DNA from: Antedon mediterranea
Lineage: Eukaryota > Echinodermata > Crinoidea > Comatulida > Antedonidae
DNA: 64,000 nt
NCBI RefSeq assembly: GCF_964355755.1
Contig: NC_092671.1
Location: 14,488,501-14,552,500, forward strand
Reading direction: 5' to 3'
The notes under the pieces are model-generated. The model worked only from the letters and a program-made list of their open reading frames with translations, made no database searches and was not told where the DNA came from. Made by a program: the position numbers and the translations under genes. Positions 1 through 29,773 of the stretch are shown piece by piece (the stretch's first letter is position 1; each line of letters begins with the position of its first letter).

Positions 1-1444
1 AGTACACGCGAGAGAAAACATTCCGCTGTGGGTGATTCGCGTCCACCAATCAAATAGCCAGAATCCAAAATCATTCAACCGTGAGCTCTGCCGATCGCGG
101 GAAATCTCAGCTTTGATTGGATTACGATGACATATCACAAAATGGTGGTTTTGTAGTTGAGCCTCACGTAATTTTCACAATTTTATTTCAAAAATGAAAT
201 AAATAGACCTTCTTTATGGTATGTCTGATTTTTCTCTAAAAGATTTGAATAATAAAGGCTTCATATCGAGAAAAAACCGTTTTTTTGGCACTTATCATAA
301 ATATTTCTCAGAGCCTCTCATGACCTGGGATTTGTTTAACTACAAAAACAAGGTTGAATAGGGTAAGGTCACTGGACCGTTTGAAGGTTTTTGAGTAAAC
401 AATCTACCGCGTATAGTCGTACGCGCTAGACAGTACGATATTTTAACCACATTTTTTACATGTTTGGTTGAATGTAATGAAGATAAAAAATAGTTGATCT
501 TATGGAATGATATGTAAATAAATAAATACTCAAAAGAATTATGTTTACAGTTCAATTATTTTCAGAATAATACTACATAAAAATGTGTTTACCAATGGAC
601 AAATAATCGCGTCAATGACATAGCGCGCATGGTAACGTACGCGGAGTTGAATCGTGGCAATAACAATGGAGTCAACTCTCGGTAACCCTATTAATATCGC
701 TCGGGTGGCTAAACAAAATTTTTGGCAATGTTTTAGGTCCTATATTTAAAAAATATTTTATTTCATCATTACCCCAAAGTCTCTCTAAAAAAAAAAGTTA
801 GTGAAAAAAGGCTTGTTTATACTTATAAAATGCATATAAAAGCCTATAAATATAAGTGGGCCGAATCGTCTCAGAGATAACGACTAGCAAAACCGCTAGA
901 GGGCAGCAGACATCTTTAGGGAATAGACAAGTGTGACCCTTAACCTGTTAAAAACGGGTCAACTTGCGCATGAATTTACGAACTCTGGCTATTCAGAAAA
1001 AACGAATGACTGTACGATCTTCTCCGGAAAATTCCGATGAAAAATTTGAAATTCCTTTGCCCACATGTCTTCGCGATGACATTTTATTTTGGGCTCGAAA
1101 TGTTAGTAAAATCAGAAAAAATCGAAAACATGCCTAATATTTTGGGATTTTGCTTATAATATATTTTAGATATATTTATATTTTAACAGTGTACGCCTTT
1201 GGTTTTATATAAATATCACCTATATTGGATCGCAAAAGGTTTTAAATCACCTGATGCTAGGTGAGTAAGCAATTCTAGGCCGCGAAGTCCCCGATGACGT
1301 CATCACACAGCCTGGCTGAGGTGGGGGTATTCCTCCGGGACATTCGCGCAGTCCGGGGAGAGGGTAAACATAAAATAAGTACTTTCTATCTTATTTTTGT
1401 GATTTTGACACAATTTCCAAACAAAATGTGGTACTATGCAAATA
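1..1444. other. Non-coding flank, no gene recognised
   Basis: I see no exon with recognisable protein similarity on either strand. The stretch is AT-rich with scattered CpG-containing words. The only item that stands out is a CTCF-like word near position 893. The short open frames here look like chance. Confidence 0.5.
893..907 (+). promoter_or_regulatory. CTCF-like motif
   Basis: The word CCGCTAGAGGGCAGC closely resembles the core vertebrate CTCF consensus (CCxxNAGxxGGCAG). It lies 3.3 kb upstream of the USP47 start. A single match of this length could be chance, and binding in this organism is unknown. Confidence 0.25.
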
Positions 1445-2195
1445 CAGTCGACTCCGCCTAAGTCGAATTTGCGTAAGTCGAAAAATCGCGAAAGTCGAAT
1501 TTTTAGGAAAGTCCCATTTCTTTCCTATACATTACTGTGTAATTTTTATTTCTAAGTCGAATTTTTCTAAGTCGAAATTCGTCTTAGTCGACGTCTTTTT
1601 GCGGTCCGAATACACACATTCTTTAGTGATTTATATCGTATAAGTCGAAGTCACAAATTACGCGGCAACAACGCGTTAAAAAAGCCGATGAAACGTACGT
1701 AATTCGATAAACAAACAACAGAGGGGAAAATGTGGGACCATATCGGTTCTCTCAAGCAGGTTGCATAGTATAGGCGGCGTCCTACAACTCGCGCTAGTGT
1801 ATAGAGTGTATGAGTTGTTTCAGAGGTGAGAACTTGAGCGGCGTTTTGTGGGTACCTATTTTGTGCTAGACAGATGGCAATAAAATAGATACCCATTTCG
1901 AATAAGAACCGAAATGTATTTATTATACGTTTTTGTATTGTTTCGGAAAAATACAGTTTATCAAAGAGGCTTAGCATTCATTAGGCCTAGCTAGCTAGCT
2001 AAGCAAATTCAATTCAAGAAGGCTCATCGCGTGGGCCGCGATCGCGACAGGGCAGGGTCCACTATTAGGCCTAGCCATAGCGCAGCTAGTGAGTGAACCT
2101 AGGCCTAGCATTTTTTTGGGAAATCTGTAAGTCGAAGTTCGCTAACTCGAATTTTTATACCGGTCCCATTAGATTCGACTTAGGCGGAGTCGACT
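1445..2195. mobile_element. Non-autonomous pogo/Tigger-like DNA transposon
   Basis: The left end begins CAGTCGACTCCGCCT and the right end is its exact reverse complement; the perfect terminal inverted repeat runs about 24 bp. A TA dinucleotide abuts both ends, as expected for Tc1/mariner/pogo insertion. Both ends also carry repeated subterminal words of the type AAGTCGAA (for example near 1460, 1478, 1553 and 2128). The interior encodes no recognisable transposase: a 108-codon open frame on the - strand (1651-1977) shows no DDE-type features. At about 750 bp it looks like a deletion derivative or MITE. Family assignment rests on the CAG start, the TA target and the TIR style. Confidence 0.7.
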
Positions 2196-2435
2196 GTATA
2201 TATTTGTCACCATCAACTTTCTAATTAAAAATATGTTCATAAAATGTATTTATATGTGTTTTAGTAGTATTTTCACCCAGTGACTATTTGTGTACAAGGT
2301 CACAAACGCGGGGTGGGGATTCCTATGTAAACAAAGCATAGTGATGGTGCCAAATTTTACACCTTATTTTATTCATAACTTTCGAAATACTTAATCAATT
2401 TTGTTGATTTAAAGTTTAAAATGCTTATGATTATA

Positions 2436-3301
2436 TAGGGTAGATGTACCAGACCTCGGCAATGTGCCAAACCTCGGCAGGTTGTATTTATATTAGTTAT
2501 AATTAATTAAATAATTGATATTTTTTGTTTATCTTAACGTATAATATACTTTAATTATAGGTGGTAAATATAAACCACCGATCGTTTACTAGACACCAGC
2601 GAAACATGTCTGCCAGTAGCCATAAAAACTGAAACCTGAAGTGACATTTCAGCAAAATAGACTAATGAGCTAACACGTGACTGTTCCATTTAAAGTTCCA
2701 GGGCATGAAAAATTACACACGAGGGACACGTCTGGGATTGAAATAGGCTCCTACTGTAGTGTAGCAACATTCCAGAATATTCCATTTTCAAACCAATGAA
2801 AAAATATAGGGTTTATGAGGGGTGTTAAGATGTTTGTTTGATAATTAATGATATGTGCCAGACTTCGGCACCTAACGGAAATAACTAATTAAATAAAATT
2901 ATTTGCAATGTGGTTTATTAAATTTTATTCAAAATATAATTGTTGGTAAAATAAATTTAATATTGCTGTTTTTTGACTCATTTATTTCACATCTGGCCAT
3001 TGCTAGGCCTGCTATTTCATCGACGATCGATTGCGCAATCGCTCGCGCGTAATTCCAGGGCTTGCTTGGGCAGCGTATGCCGAGGATTGGCAGACACATG
3101 CCGAGGTTTGGTAAATAAATAAAAAACACATTTTTTATTATTGTTTGTTAATTATAAATATTTATTTGATAATTCACACTGTATTTACTACTTATATAAA
3201 TACTAAAAACTTTACCAAAAAATATTTTGTGATGCTTTTAAAAAATACACGTAAATAACGAATTTCCCTGTAACCTGCCGAGGTCTGGTACATCTACCCT
3301 A
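2436..3301. mobile_element. TIR element with AGACCTCGGC repeats
   Basis: The ends are matching inverted repeats: the left starts TAGGGTAGATGTACCAGACC and the right ends with its reverse complement, about 25 bp. Variants of the sub-word CCAGACCTCGGCA recur inside the element near 2473, 2855 and 3085-3110, in both orientations. No transposase is visible in the 866 bp, so this is probably non-autonomous. I could not identify the superfamily or a clear target-site duplication. Confidence 0.6.
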
Positions 3302-4242
3302 CTCTTTCAAACTGAACACTATTCAAATGCAGAAAGATAAATTGAAAAATATATGCCAGTCCCTATCAGAGACAAATTGTCCCGCTACCAATTCAATCAC
3401 ACGCATGGATTGTTACTACACTACTACTAGGCCTAGGCTAGGCCTATTCTGAAATGAAAATAATTGAACTGTAACAAATTCTTTTAAATGATTAAGTTTT
3501 TTTATCCATCATACTAGGGGGGCCTAGCTAGGCGTACCACTATTCACAACTTTATTATTCACTTAAGATATTATTATTTGCAGCTAAACAAATTATATTG
3601 TTTAACTGCTAGGCCTACACAGCCTACGTCGTGTGGGGATCGGAAGACACACGAAGCATGTTGAATCAGAAGCATTAAATAATATTTAAAAAAACATACA
3701 ATATTGTTAGAAATACTTGTACCACACATTAATATGATTTTTTATTACTAATAATGAAATCATTTTAGACATTTTCAGTCAGAGACTGGTGTGATTATCA
3801 TAGATTGTAAACCCTTCTCATACCTCATCGTGCACCTCACTCAGCTGCGAAAGCATAAAAGACAGATTTTTAGTGTGGCGCAATAGAGGTCGATTTTTTA
3901 GACAACTTTAACTAATAACATAATATATCAAATGATATTTGTGAGTTATCAATCGAAATTAAATATATTTTTATTACATATAGTAAACAATATTATTCTC
4001 CTTATAGTTAACAACAAATATATGTTCTTTTGCCTAGAATATTTAAACTATAAAAATAATTATTTGACATGGGTTCAACCTTTCTATGGGAAATTCTGTG
4101 TTTATTCCAATTATTTCCGGTCGTGATATATTGATGGTGATATGGTCTTCGTTTCTAAGTTTAAAGTTTGATATCTTAAAGTACATGGTTAGTTTCAAAA
4201 TAATGACCTGAATTCACAATAGACTTATTCTTCGTTTCCACT
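3302..4242 (+). promoter_or_regulatory. 5' flank and presumed 5' UTR of USP47
   Basis: This is the non-coding stretch before the USP47 initiation codon. It holds AGGCCTA-type words near 3430 and 3610 and otherwise AT-rich sequence. I see no convincing TATA box or initiator and cannot fix the transcription start. The 64-codon open frame at 3932-4126 is low-complexity AT-rich sequence and is not supported as a gene. Confidence 0.3.
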
Positions 4243-24134
<19,892 letters not shown>

Positions 24135-24239
24135 ATCCGTCATTAACAAGGACATGTTGATATCCCACAATATTGACATTTTGTAGAAGGACAGCAAATC
24201 AACTATCCACATCTCGGGATGTTGATAGTTTTATGTAAA

Positions 24240-24490
24240 AGTCAACTTTCAACATCCCAGGATGTTGCTATGTTATACAATTGTTGTAACCTTGTTATTC
24301 AAAGATGTCAGTGGAGGACATTTTAAGAACTCTGCTTGATAACTCCCGACATCAAATCAACAGTTTCCATCGCAGGATGTTGCCATTTTCATTTATGGTA
24401 ATAATGATAAACTTATATAAAACTTGTTATTCAAAGTTGTCAGTTCAGGAAATCTAAAGAACACGGTTCGATAACTCATCATGTCAGTAA
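24240..24490 (+). repeat. Degenerate tandem duplication in the USP47 3' UTR
   Basis: A segment with CAGGATGTTGCTATGTT, CTTGTTATTCAAAGATGTCAG and GATAACTCCCGACAT (about 24250-24355) is followed by a second version with CAGGATGTTGCCATTTT, CTTGTTATTCAAAGTTGTCAG and GATAACTCATCATGT (about 24375-24490). The two are clearly related and diverged. Confidence 0.6.
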
Positions 24491-25208
24491 AATTAGTATA
24501 ATGATGATGTTGATCAATTGATTTTAAGGTTTTGACAGTTATTTGCTTTCTTGGAATACTGCAGATGACCTTTTTTGCAATAACCGAGAAATTCAGTGTA
24601 CCTTGCACATTTTAGTTACACCATTATTAAGGAGGGTATAATTATTGCTTAAGTTAAGCCTTGCCTAACCCAGCTACCTGTACTTTTATCTTAAGCATTG
24701 TGTTTTGTCAACTTACATGAGTATGTAAGCAACTATATTGCTTAGAGTTATTGAAAAATCCGGAACTGGCTTAAGATGATTTTTTTTGCTAAGGAATTAA
24801 AAAAAATCTGGTCAGTTTTTAAATTATGCAAATAAACACCATCATCATTTCTTACATGGAAATGTTTAACAATCGTAGTATAGTAATAACTTTATTTCAA
24901 ACCAGTCGTGAAATGAATTTTCAAAACAAGTTTTTGACAGAAATATATTATATTAGGATTTTTCTTTAATGTGTCACAGTATTTACACTTTATGTAATTT
25001 CATAATTTGTTATAATACATTGAACTTTGTATTCAATATAATCATTTTATTACTAAATTTCTTTTCAATTCGAGAAGATATACAGTATAATTCTGGAAGA
25101 TCCCTATATACACGGTTGTCTTTGGCATGTGTTGTGGTAGTACAGTCGATTAATTTAAATCACTTTAATGTAAGACCCATAATGTAACAGTACAGCTAAT
25201 TTTTATTC

Positions 25209-25214
25209 AATAAA
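25209..25214 (+). terminator. Candidate USP47 polyadenylation signal
   Basis: AATAAA about 1.07 kb after the stop codon, followed by T/GT-containing sequence (GTACATGTTTGTCTATTGTGTG). A second AATAAA is at 25605-25610. Confidence 0.35.
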
Positions 25215-25309
25215 TATTCAATAATCATTGAGTACATGTTTGTCTATTGTGTGTACATCAAATCCATCTTACTTTTTTCAAACTACTGTAAAACCAATCA
25301 TTGTGACAC

Positions 25310-25435
25310 ACCTAATAAGGGGACACTTTCCTGTTAAATGAACAAGGGTCACTACTATCAACCCCTATTTAGGGGACACCACATTAAGGGATCCTGAATG
25401 TATCCCCTTAATAGGGGTTCTACTGCATGTAAATT
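25310..25435. repeat. Second CCCCTATT foldback copy
   Basis: CAACCCCTATTTAGGGGACAC faces GTATCCCCTTAATAGGGGTTC, forming an inverted repeat. The arms match those of the block at 9569-9735, so this is a repeat family with at least two copies in the window. Confidence 0.55.
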
Positions 25436-25909
25436 TTGCTTTTGATGATCCCTAACCCTTTTGTGACATAATCCAAATAACATAATACTGTAATAACATA
25501 TGAGCAACAAGACCACAAGCCAATGTAAGAATTGAAGAAAATATATTTTGTAGTTCAGTAAAAATGTTGTGTATTTCCTTGTATGTATAAATCAAGCGGA
25601 GTACAATAAATTTGACAGTTGTTGCGGTAACTGTTAAATATGTCTCAACATTGCGTTCTGTTCAATATAAATCCTGGTTTAGGCAGGACTTTCATACATT
25701 CTGATTTTAACCTAGTAATCACAAGACTGACATCGTTAATAGAAATCATAAATGTAAATTCATTAGTAGAACTTGTATATAGGGTACACATTTGAGACCC
25801 AACATAATGTCCCTTTAATATGAGTACTGTATCCTAGTTTCCTACTGAAACAAAGATGCAATGCAATGCAATGAATCAAATGGTAATATTGTTATTATAA
25901 TATAATGGT

Positions 25910-26049
25910 AAGCTCTGTCTACACCATTAAACTATAGTTTGACAAAAAAGTGTGATGTGCCCAAATATGGTAGTGATATGACATCATTGTGTCTATATAT
26001 GGGCACATCACATTTTTTTGTCACATAAAGTTTGGCAATATAGACAAAG
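25910..26049. mobile_element. Palindromic MITE, full copy
   Basis: About 140 bp, nearly palindromic throughout. The left arm runs AAGCTCTGTCTACACCATTA then GACAAAAAAGTGTGATGTGC; the right arm is its reverse complement, ending TGTCACATAAAGTTTGGCAA then TAGACAAAG. The centre reads ATATGGTAGTGATATGACAT. Related copies lie at 6925-7016, 54405-54540 and 57438-57574. No coding capacity. Confidence 0.8.
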
Positions 26050-27611
26050 ATAGATTTAGACTATTATATTAAATTGGACAAAAATTAATACTGTATGACA
26101 AAACATTGAATTCACTAAATGTTTAATGCATCTTCAAATATTCAAAGTTATCAGTACAGGAAAATGTTATATCATCTGCGATATTAAATTATGTCCTCAT
26201 AACATCAATTTGAAAGAAAATATTTTAGCCAACTACATTGGATTAGAGTGGCGCCTAGAAATTGGAAACAATTATTCTGCTTGTCGACACTTCTCCCAAT
26301 TTTAACAACTTGTATTAGTGATTTAACAGTTAATAAAGTTACAAACTTTACTTATGAAGGTTATTTTAATGACACAACGAAGAACCGACTGGGGATTTCT
26401 CTAAAGCTGGGCACTGTGTTTCCGTTAACAAAACGCGAGTAACGGATCAGGGGAGAGAGCCAGAGGAAGGGGCAATGTGGCATATCATGACTGGACATAT
26501 GGGTTTTATTTAGGCAAATTGCTACGATATTATTACTTTAACGATCAGGTAGAACTTCCAGTCAAGTGCAGTTCTCCTGTCCATCTGTTTTTAAGTTGCA
26601 AGTTGTCGAAGCTTATTAAGAACAGCACACTTTGTAAGTAAACAACATAAGCTTGCTAAAAAAATCACCAAAACTTACTACTCAAAATATGTGCTTTATA
26701 GAATGTTCAATGTAAATATCCCATATTTATTTTTTAATGCCTCACTATTAAAAAATTCCCCATTAATCATTGTTTAAAGAAAAAATATAAATATAATTTT
26801 TTATGTGGAATCAATTTTATTTAAATGTCTAGGATTGAGGTTAATTTAATCATGTAGGGTTTTTCCTCCATGATTTAATTCAAATATAATATAAGAAATA
26901 CAATATTTCTAAACACACAGCATGTTTCAGATTTCATAGTCTATAAATTCTGCATCCATGCAATATCAACACATTAAACAGGGAATCAAATGCATTCATT
27001 GTACACATGGTAAAGGAAACATAGTAACAGTTTACTATGAGGCCCTGTAAGATGATGTCACGTTAACATGACTTGTTGGTTGATGAAGCTGCACCCAGTT
27101 GGTCTTATTAAATTCTCCCAAGTATTCCGATTTGTATGATTGTAGCAAAGCAATTTTGTCATTTACAATAAATTTAAGCTGTAAATGTCCATTTTAGGTC
27201 ATATAAGTACTGTAGGCACATGTCAACTTGCAACATGAATCTTATGTTTCTCTGTTCCTGTTATTCTATAATGGTTCCAATTTCTTGCAATGGACTAACA
27301 AAACAAGTTAATTAAATAAAGTTCCAATTAATTGTTCTATCTTGAATCAATTTATACAAAAATCAAATGTTACCACTGAAATCTCAGAATGAAATTGCCC
27401 TAATAGCTGAACAAAAATGAAGAGAAGATGGCCTCATAATTAATAAAAACACTTAAAAAGAACCCACTATAAACTATATACACTACTCTACACAGATATA
27501 GCATGACATCTACAACTCTATTTACTCCAAAATAAAGATATGGACGGTACAGTATCTTAATCTTTTAATCTATTTAATCTTTTTGACTAACATGTATGTA
27601 AAATGAGAGTC

Positions 27612-27840
27612 ACTCAAAATATATATATATATATATATATATAAATGCTGACGTTATCCAAATTCACTTGTACTGATGAAGGGCTAGTGTTGCCTGAAAG
27701 CTCTGCTAACTTTTCTGGCTGTTTTACTTTATTGTTTTGATTTAGCTTTTCGCTTTTTTTTTGTATCTTCATTGAGATCTAGCCACTGATACCCACAGCA
27801 TTGTAATTTTTTTAGTAATTTGCCTTTGGATTTATATATA
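27612..27840 (+). repeat. AT microsatellite plus dispersed repeat, copy 1
   Basis: An (AT)n run near 27619-27643 precedes a dispersed element from about 27665 to 27840 that is closely similar to 63010-63185. It contains CTGATGA (27673-27679), a short GGGC/GCCT stem and GAAA (27696-27699), a partial hammerhead-like arrangement, then a T-rich body. This copy carries a segment (around TCTAGCCACTGATACC) that the second copy lacks. Confidence 0.75.
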
Positions 27841-28639
27841 TTAATGCAGTAATCCATTTGTTTGTGTCATTTATTTATCATCCTATGTGTCAAACCAGTT
27901 TCACCATGCTTAAACTAAATCCAATACAATAGTAGCAATTAAAACCAGTTAGTTTCAGAAATGGTCATCTGTGAATATAGTCGCATAAAAAAATATGCAC
28001 TCATCTTCAATCCCCAATTTATCACAACACCAGCATACTAACATTGAACATAGAAATAACCGTCAAATACACAAACTTTTGTCAGTATAATTAGCTTCAA
28101 AAGATAAGCAGATGGAGTTGGGTCATAGGTAAGGTCACAGACGTATTGAAAATACGAAAAAGAAACTTAAAATAAATACCTAGATCAATGAACTTAAGCG
28201 GAGGGAGTAGAATCAAACCCGGTAGGAAATCAACATGTTACTTTTTGTGACCTATTCACCCTTTGTTGAAACATTTATGAGCGTTATTTTACGATACATA
28301 TTTATTATGTTTTTGTTCAAAATGACCGATCATTTTTATTGAAAATACTGTATAATCATATTTTTTTTCAAACCTTTTTTTTTTCAAAAGGCGAAATTAC
28401 TGCTGTTCAATGTACAGTCAATTTAGTTATGTTGAAACAAATAAACTTTCGATACAGTATCTTTGTGCAATAGATAAAATATCATCACATCGTCACATGA
28501 TCGAGTCGTCCATATGAAAATTAAAAACATAATATACCTAGTATTGTAGGTCCTAATTTTGTAGTTAAAACTGTTACAGAGAGTAATCAATCTTATTGGC
28601 TTAAATACTAGTAACTAAATAATATAACTATACCTTTCT

Positions 28640-29330
28640 TGTTAATTCAATTCCTAGAAAGGCTTAACTATAGGTCTCATAGGCCTATATCCAGATTATT
28701 ATTTAGTGACTAGCTATAGGTAGGGTCTAGAGGCTGTCCTTAAAGCCTAAAAGCATGGAGCTATACATTTTATAGCTCCATGCTAAAATTAAACAAACTA
28801 CACTCTAGGAGTAGGCCTGAAATATAGACTAGAGACCTAAGAGGGCCTACCTTCCTATATGCCTAGACTAGTTTAGCTCTAGACTGGAGTAGTAAGGCCT
28901 ATCTATAGTATTAGTTACTGCACTAACTAGCCTTGGCCTCCTAGTAATAATAGGCCTAGCTCTAGCTAGTCCAATTTCAAGGCCTTAGTTATTAGTAATA
29001 TACATACAGGCCTACCTAGTTTAGGCCTAGTTGTAACCTATCCTAGTACAGTAATATATTTCCACCACTCCATCATCATGCATGCACACCACAAAGGCCT
29101 AGGGCCTAGTCTACAGTAAGTAGGCTACCTAGCTTAGTACATGGAGTAAACTATATATAGCCTAGCCAGATAAAGAGAGGGTAGGGCCTACTAGGGCCTA
29201 GCTAGTCAAGGGCCTCTTAGGCTAGTCCTCTCCTAGCTAGTTATTTAGGCTATTTATATATACATATGGTAGCCTTGATAGATAGATAGATGGGGGATGC
29301 AGCAACGAAAATTATAATATGCCAAGGACC
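28640..29330. repeat. AGGCCTA-rich tract
   Basis: The palindromic octamer TAGGCCTA and its parts (AGGCCTA, TAGGCCT, CTAGGC, CTAGCTAG) are packed at high density here. Smaller clusters lie at 1980-2110, 3420-3620 and 59400-59620. It is not a regular tandem array. No coding potential is visible. Confidence 0.7.
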
Positions 29331-29572
29331 AGGTCCTAGACTCCTAGCCTCTCTCCACACCAAACAACCCGCATGGTGGTGCTGCAAGTATGCTTCTGCT
29401 CTTCATTGACTTCCCTTTTTTTTGCGCTCTTCACCACCGCCGTATGGTGTATCATCACATGCAACTCCTCTTTCTGTGATTGGTTGTCCTACAGACCAAT
29501 TAAATCGCTGTAAATATAGTCTATTTATGAATAAATTAAAATAAGTACTAGGCCTACTACTGTAGCTCGTAC

Positions 29573-29773
29573 TTATTTCCATGGTATATTAACTATTTTG
29601 ACTCCCTTCATTGTTGTTTTTATGTTGTTTTTGATAGAAAATTCGCCTACGATAACGTACAAAAGAGGGTTGTAAAACTTTAAATTTAAAACATTGGATT
29701 GGATAAACTTATTTAAATAATAGTTATAGACCCACTCCATCATCACTTCTGCTTCACTCACTTTAGAAGCCAT
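29573..29773 (-). CDS. Unrecognised 66-codon open frame or possible first exon
   Basis: The frame begins MASKVSEAEVMMEW and shows no domain I recognise. A GTGAGT donor-like word lies right after the fourth codon, so it could equally be a 12-nt first coding exon of a - strand gene with no identifiable partner exons. The sequence around 29380-29520 holds two opposed CCAAT-type words and is somewhat richer in CpG, consistent with a promoter nearby. Chance remains the simplest explanation. Confidence 0.15.
   Translation of the reverse strand: MASKVSEAEVMMEWVYNYYLNKFIQSNVLNLKFYNPLLYVIVGEFSIKNNIKTTMKGVKIVNIPWK

Larger units (their letters stand above)
24135..25230 (+). other. USP47 3' UTR (inferred)
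   Basis: This is the sequence after the TGA at 24132-24134. It is AT-rich and contains an internal duplicated segment (about 24240-24490) and a canonical AATAAA at 25209. The true end could instead lie at a second AATAAA at 25605. Confidence 0.45.
25231..29572. other. Intergenic region between convergent USP47 and WNT9
   Basis: No exon with recognisable similarity was found. The region holds the CCCCTATT foldback (25310-25435), a palindromic MITE (25910-26049), a microsatellite plus dispersed repeat (27612-27840) and an AGGCCTA-rich tract (28640-29330). A 64-codon frame near 26248 begins with GTG rather than ATG and is not supported. Confidence 0.5.

Noticed and set aside
1651-1977. 108-codon frame as a possible transposase remnant in the pogo-like element
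   Set aside because: No DDE, helix-turn-helix or other transposase signature is visible.
26248-26442. 64-codon + strand open frame with a hydrophobic start resembling a signal peptide
   Set aside because: The first codon is GTG, not ATG, no splice partners or known motifs were found, and length is within chance for this composition.
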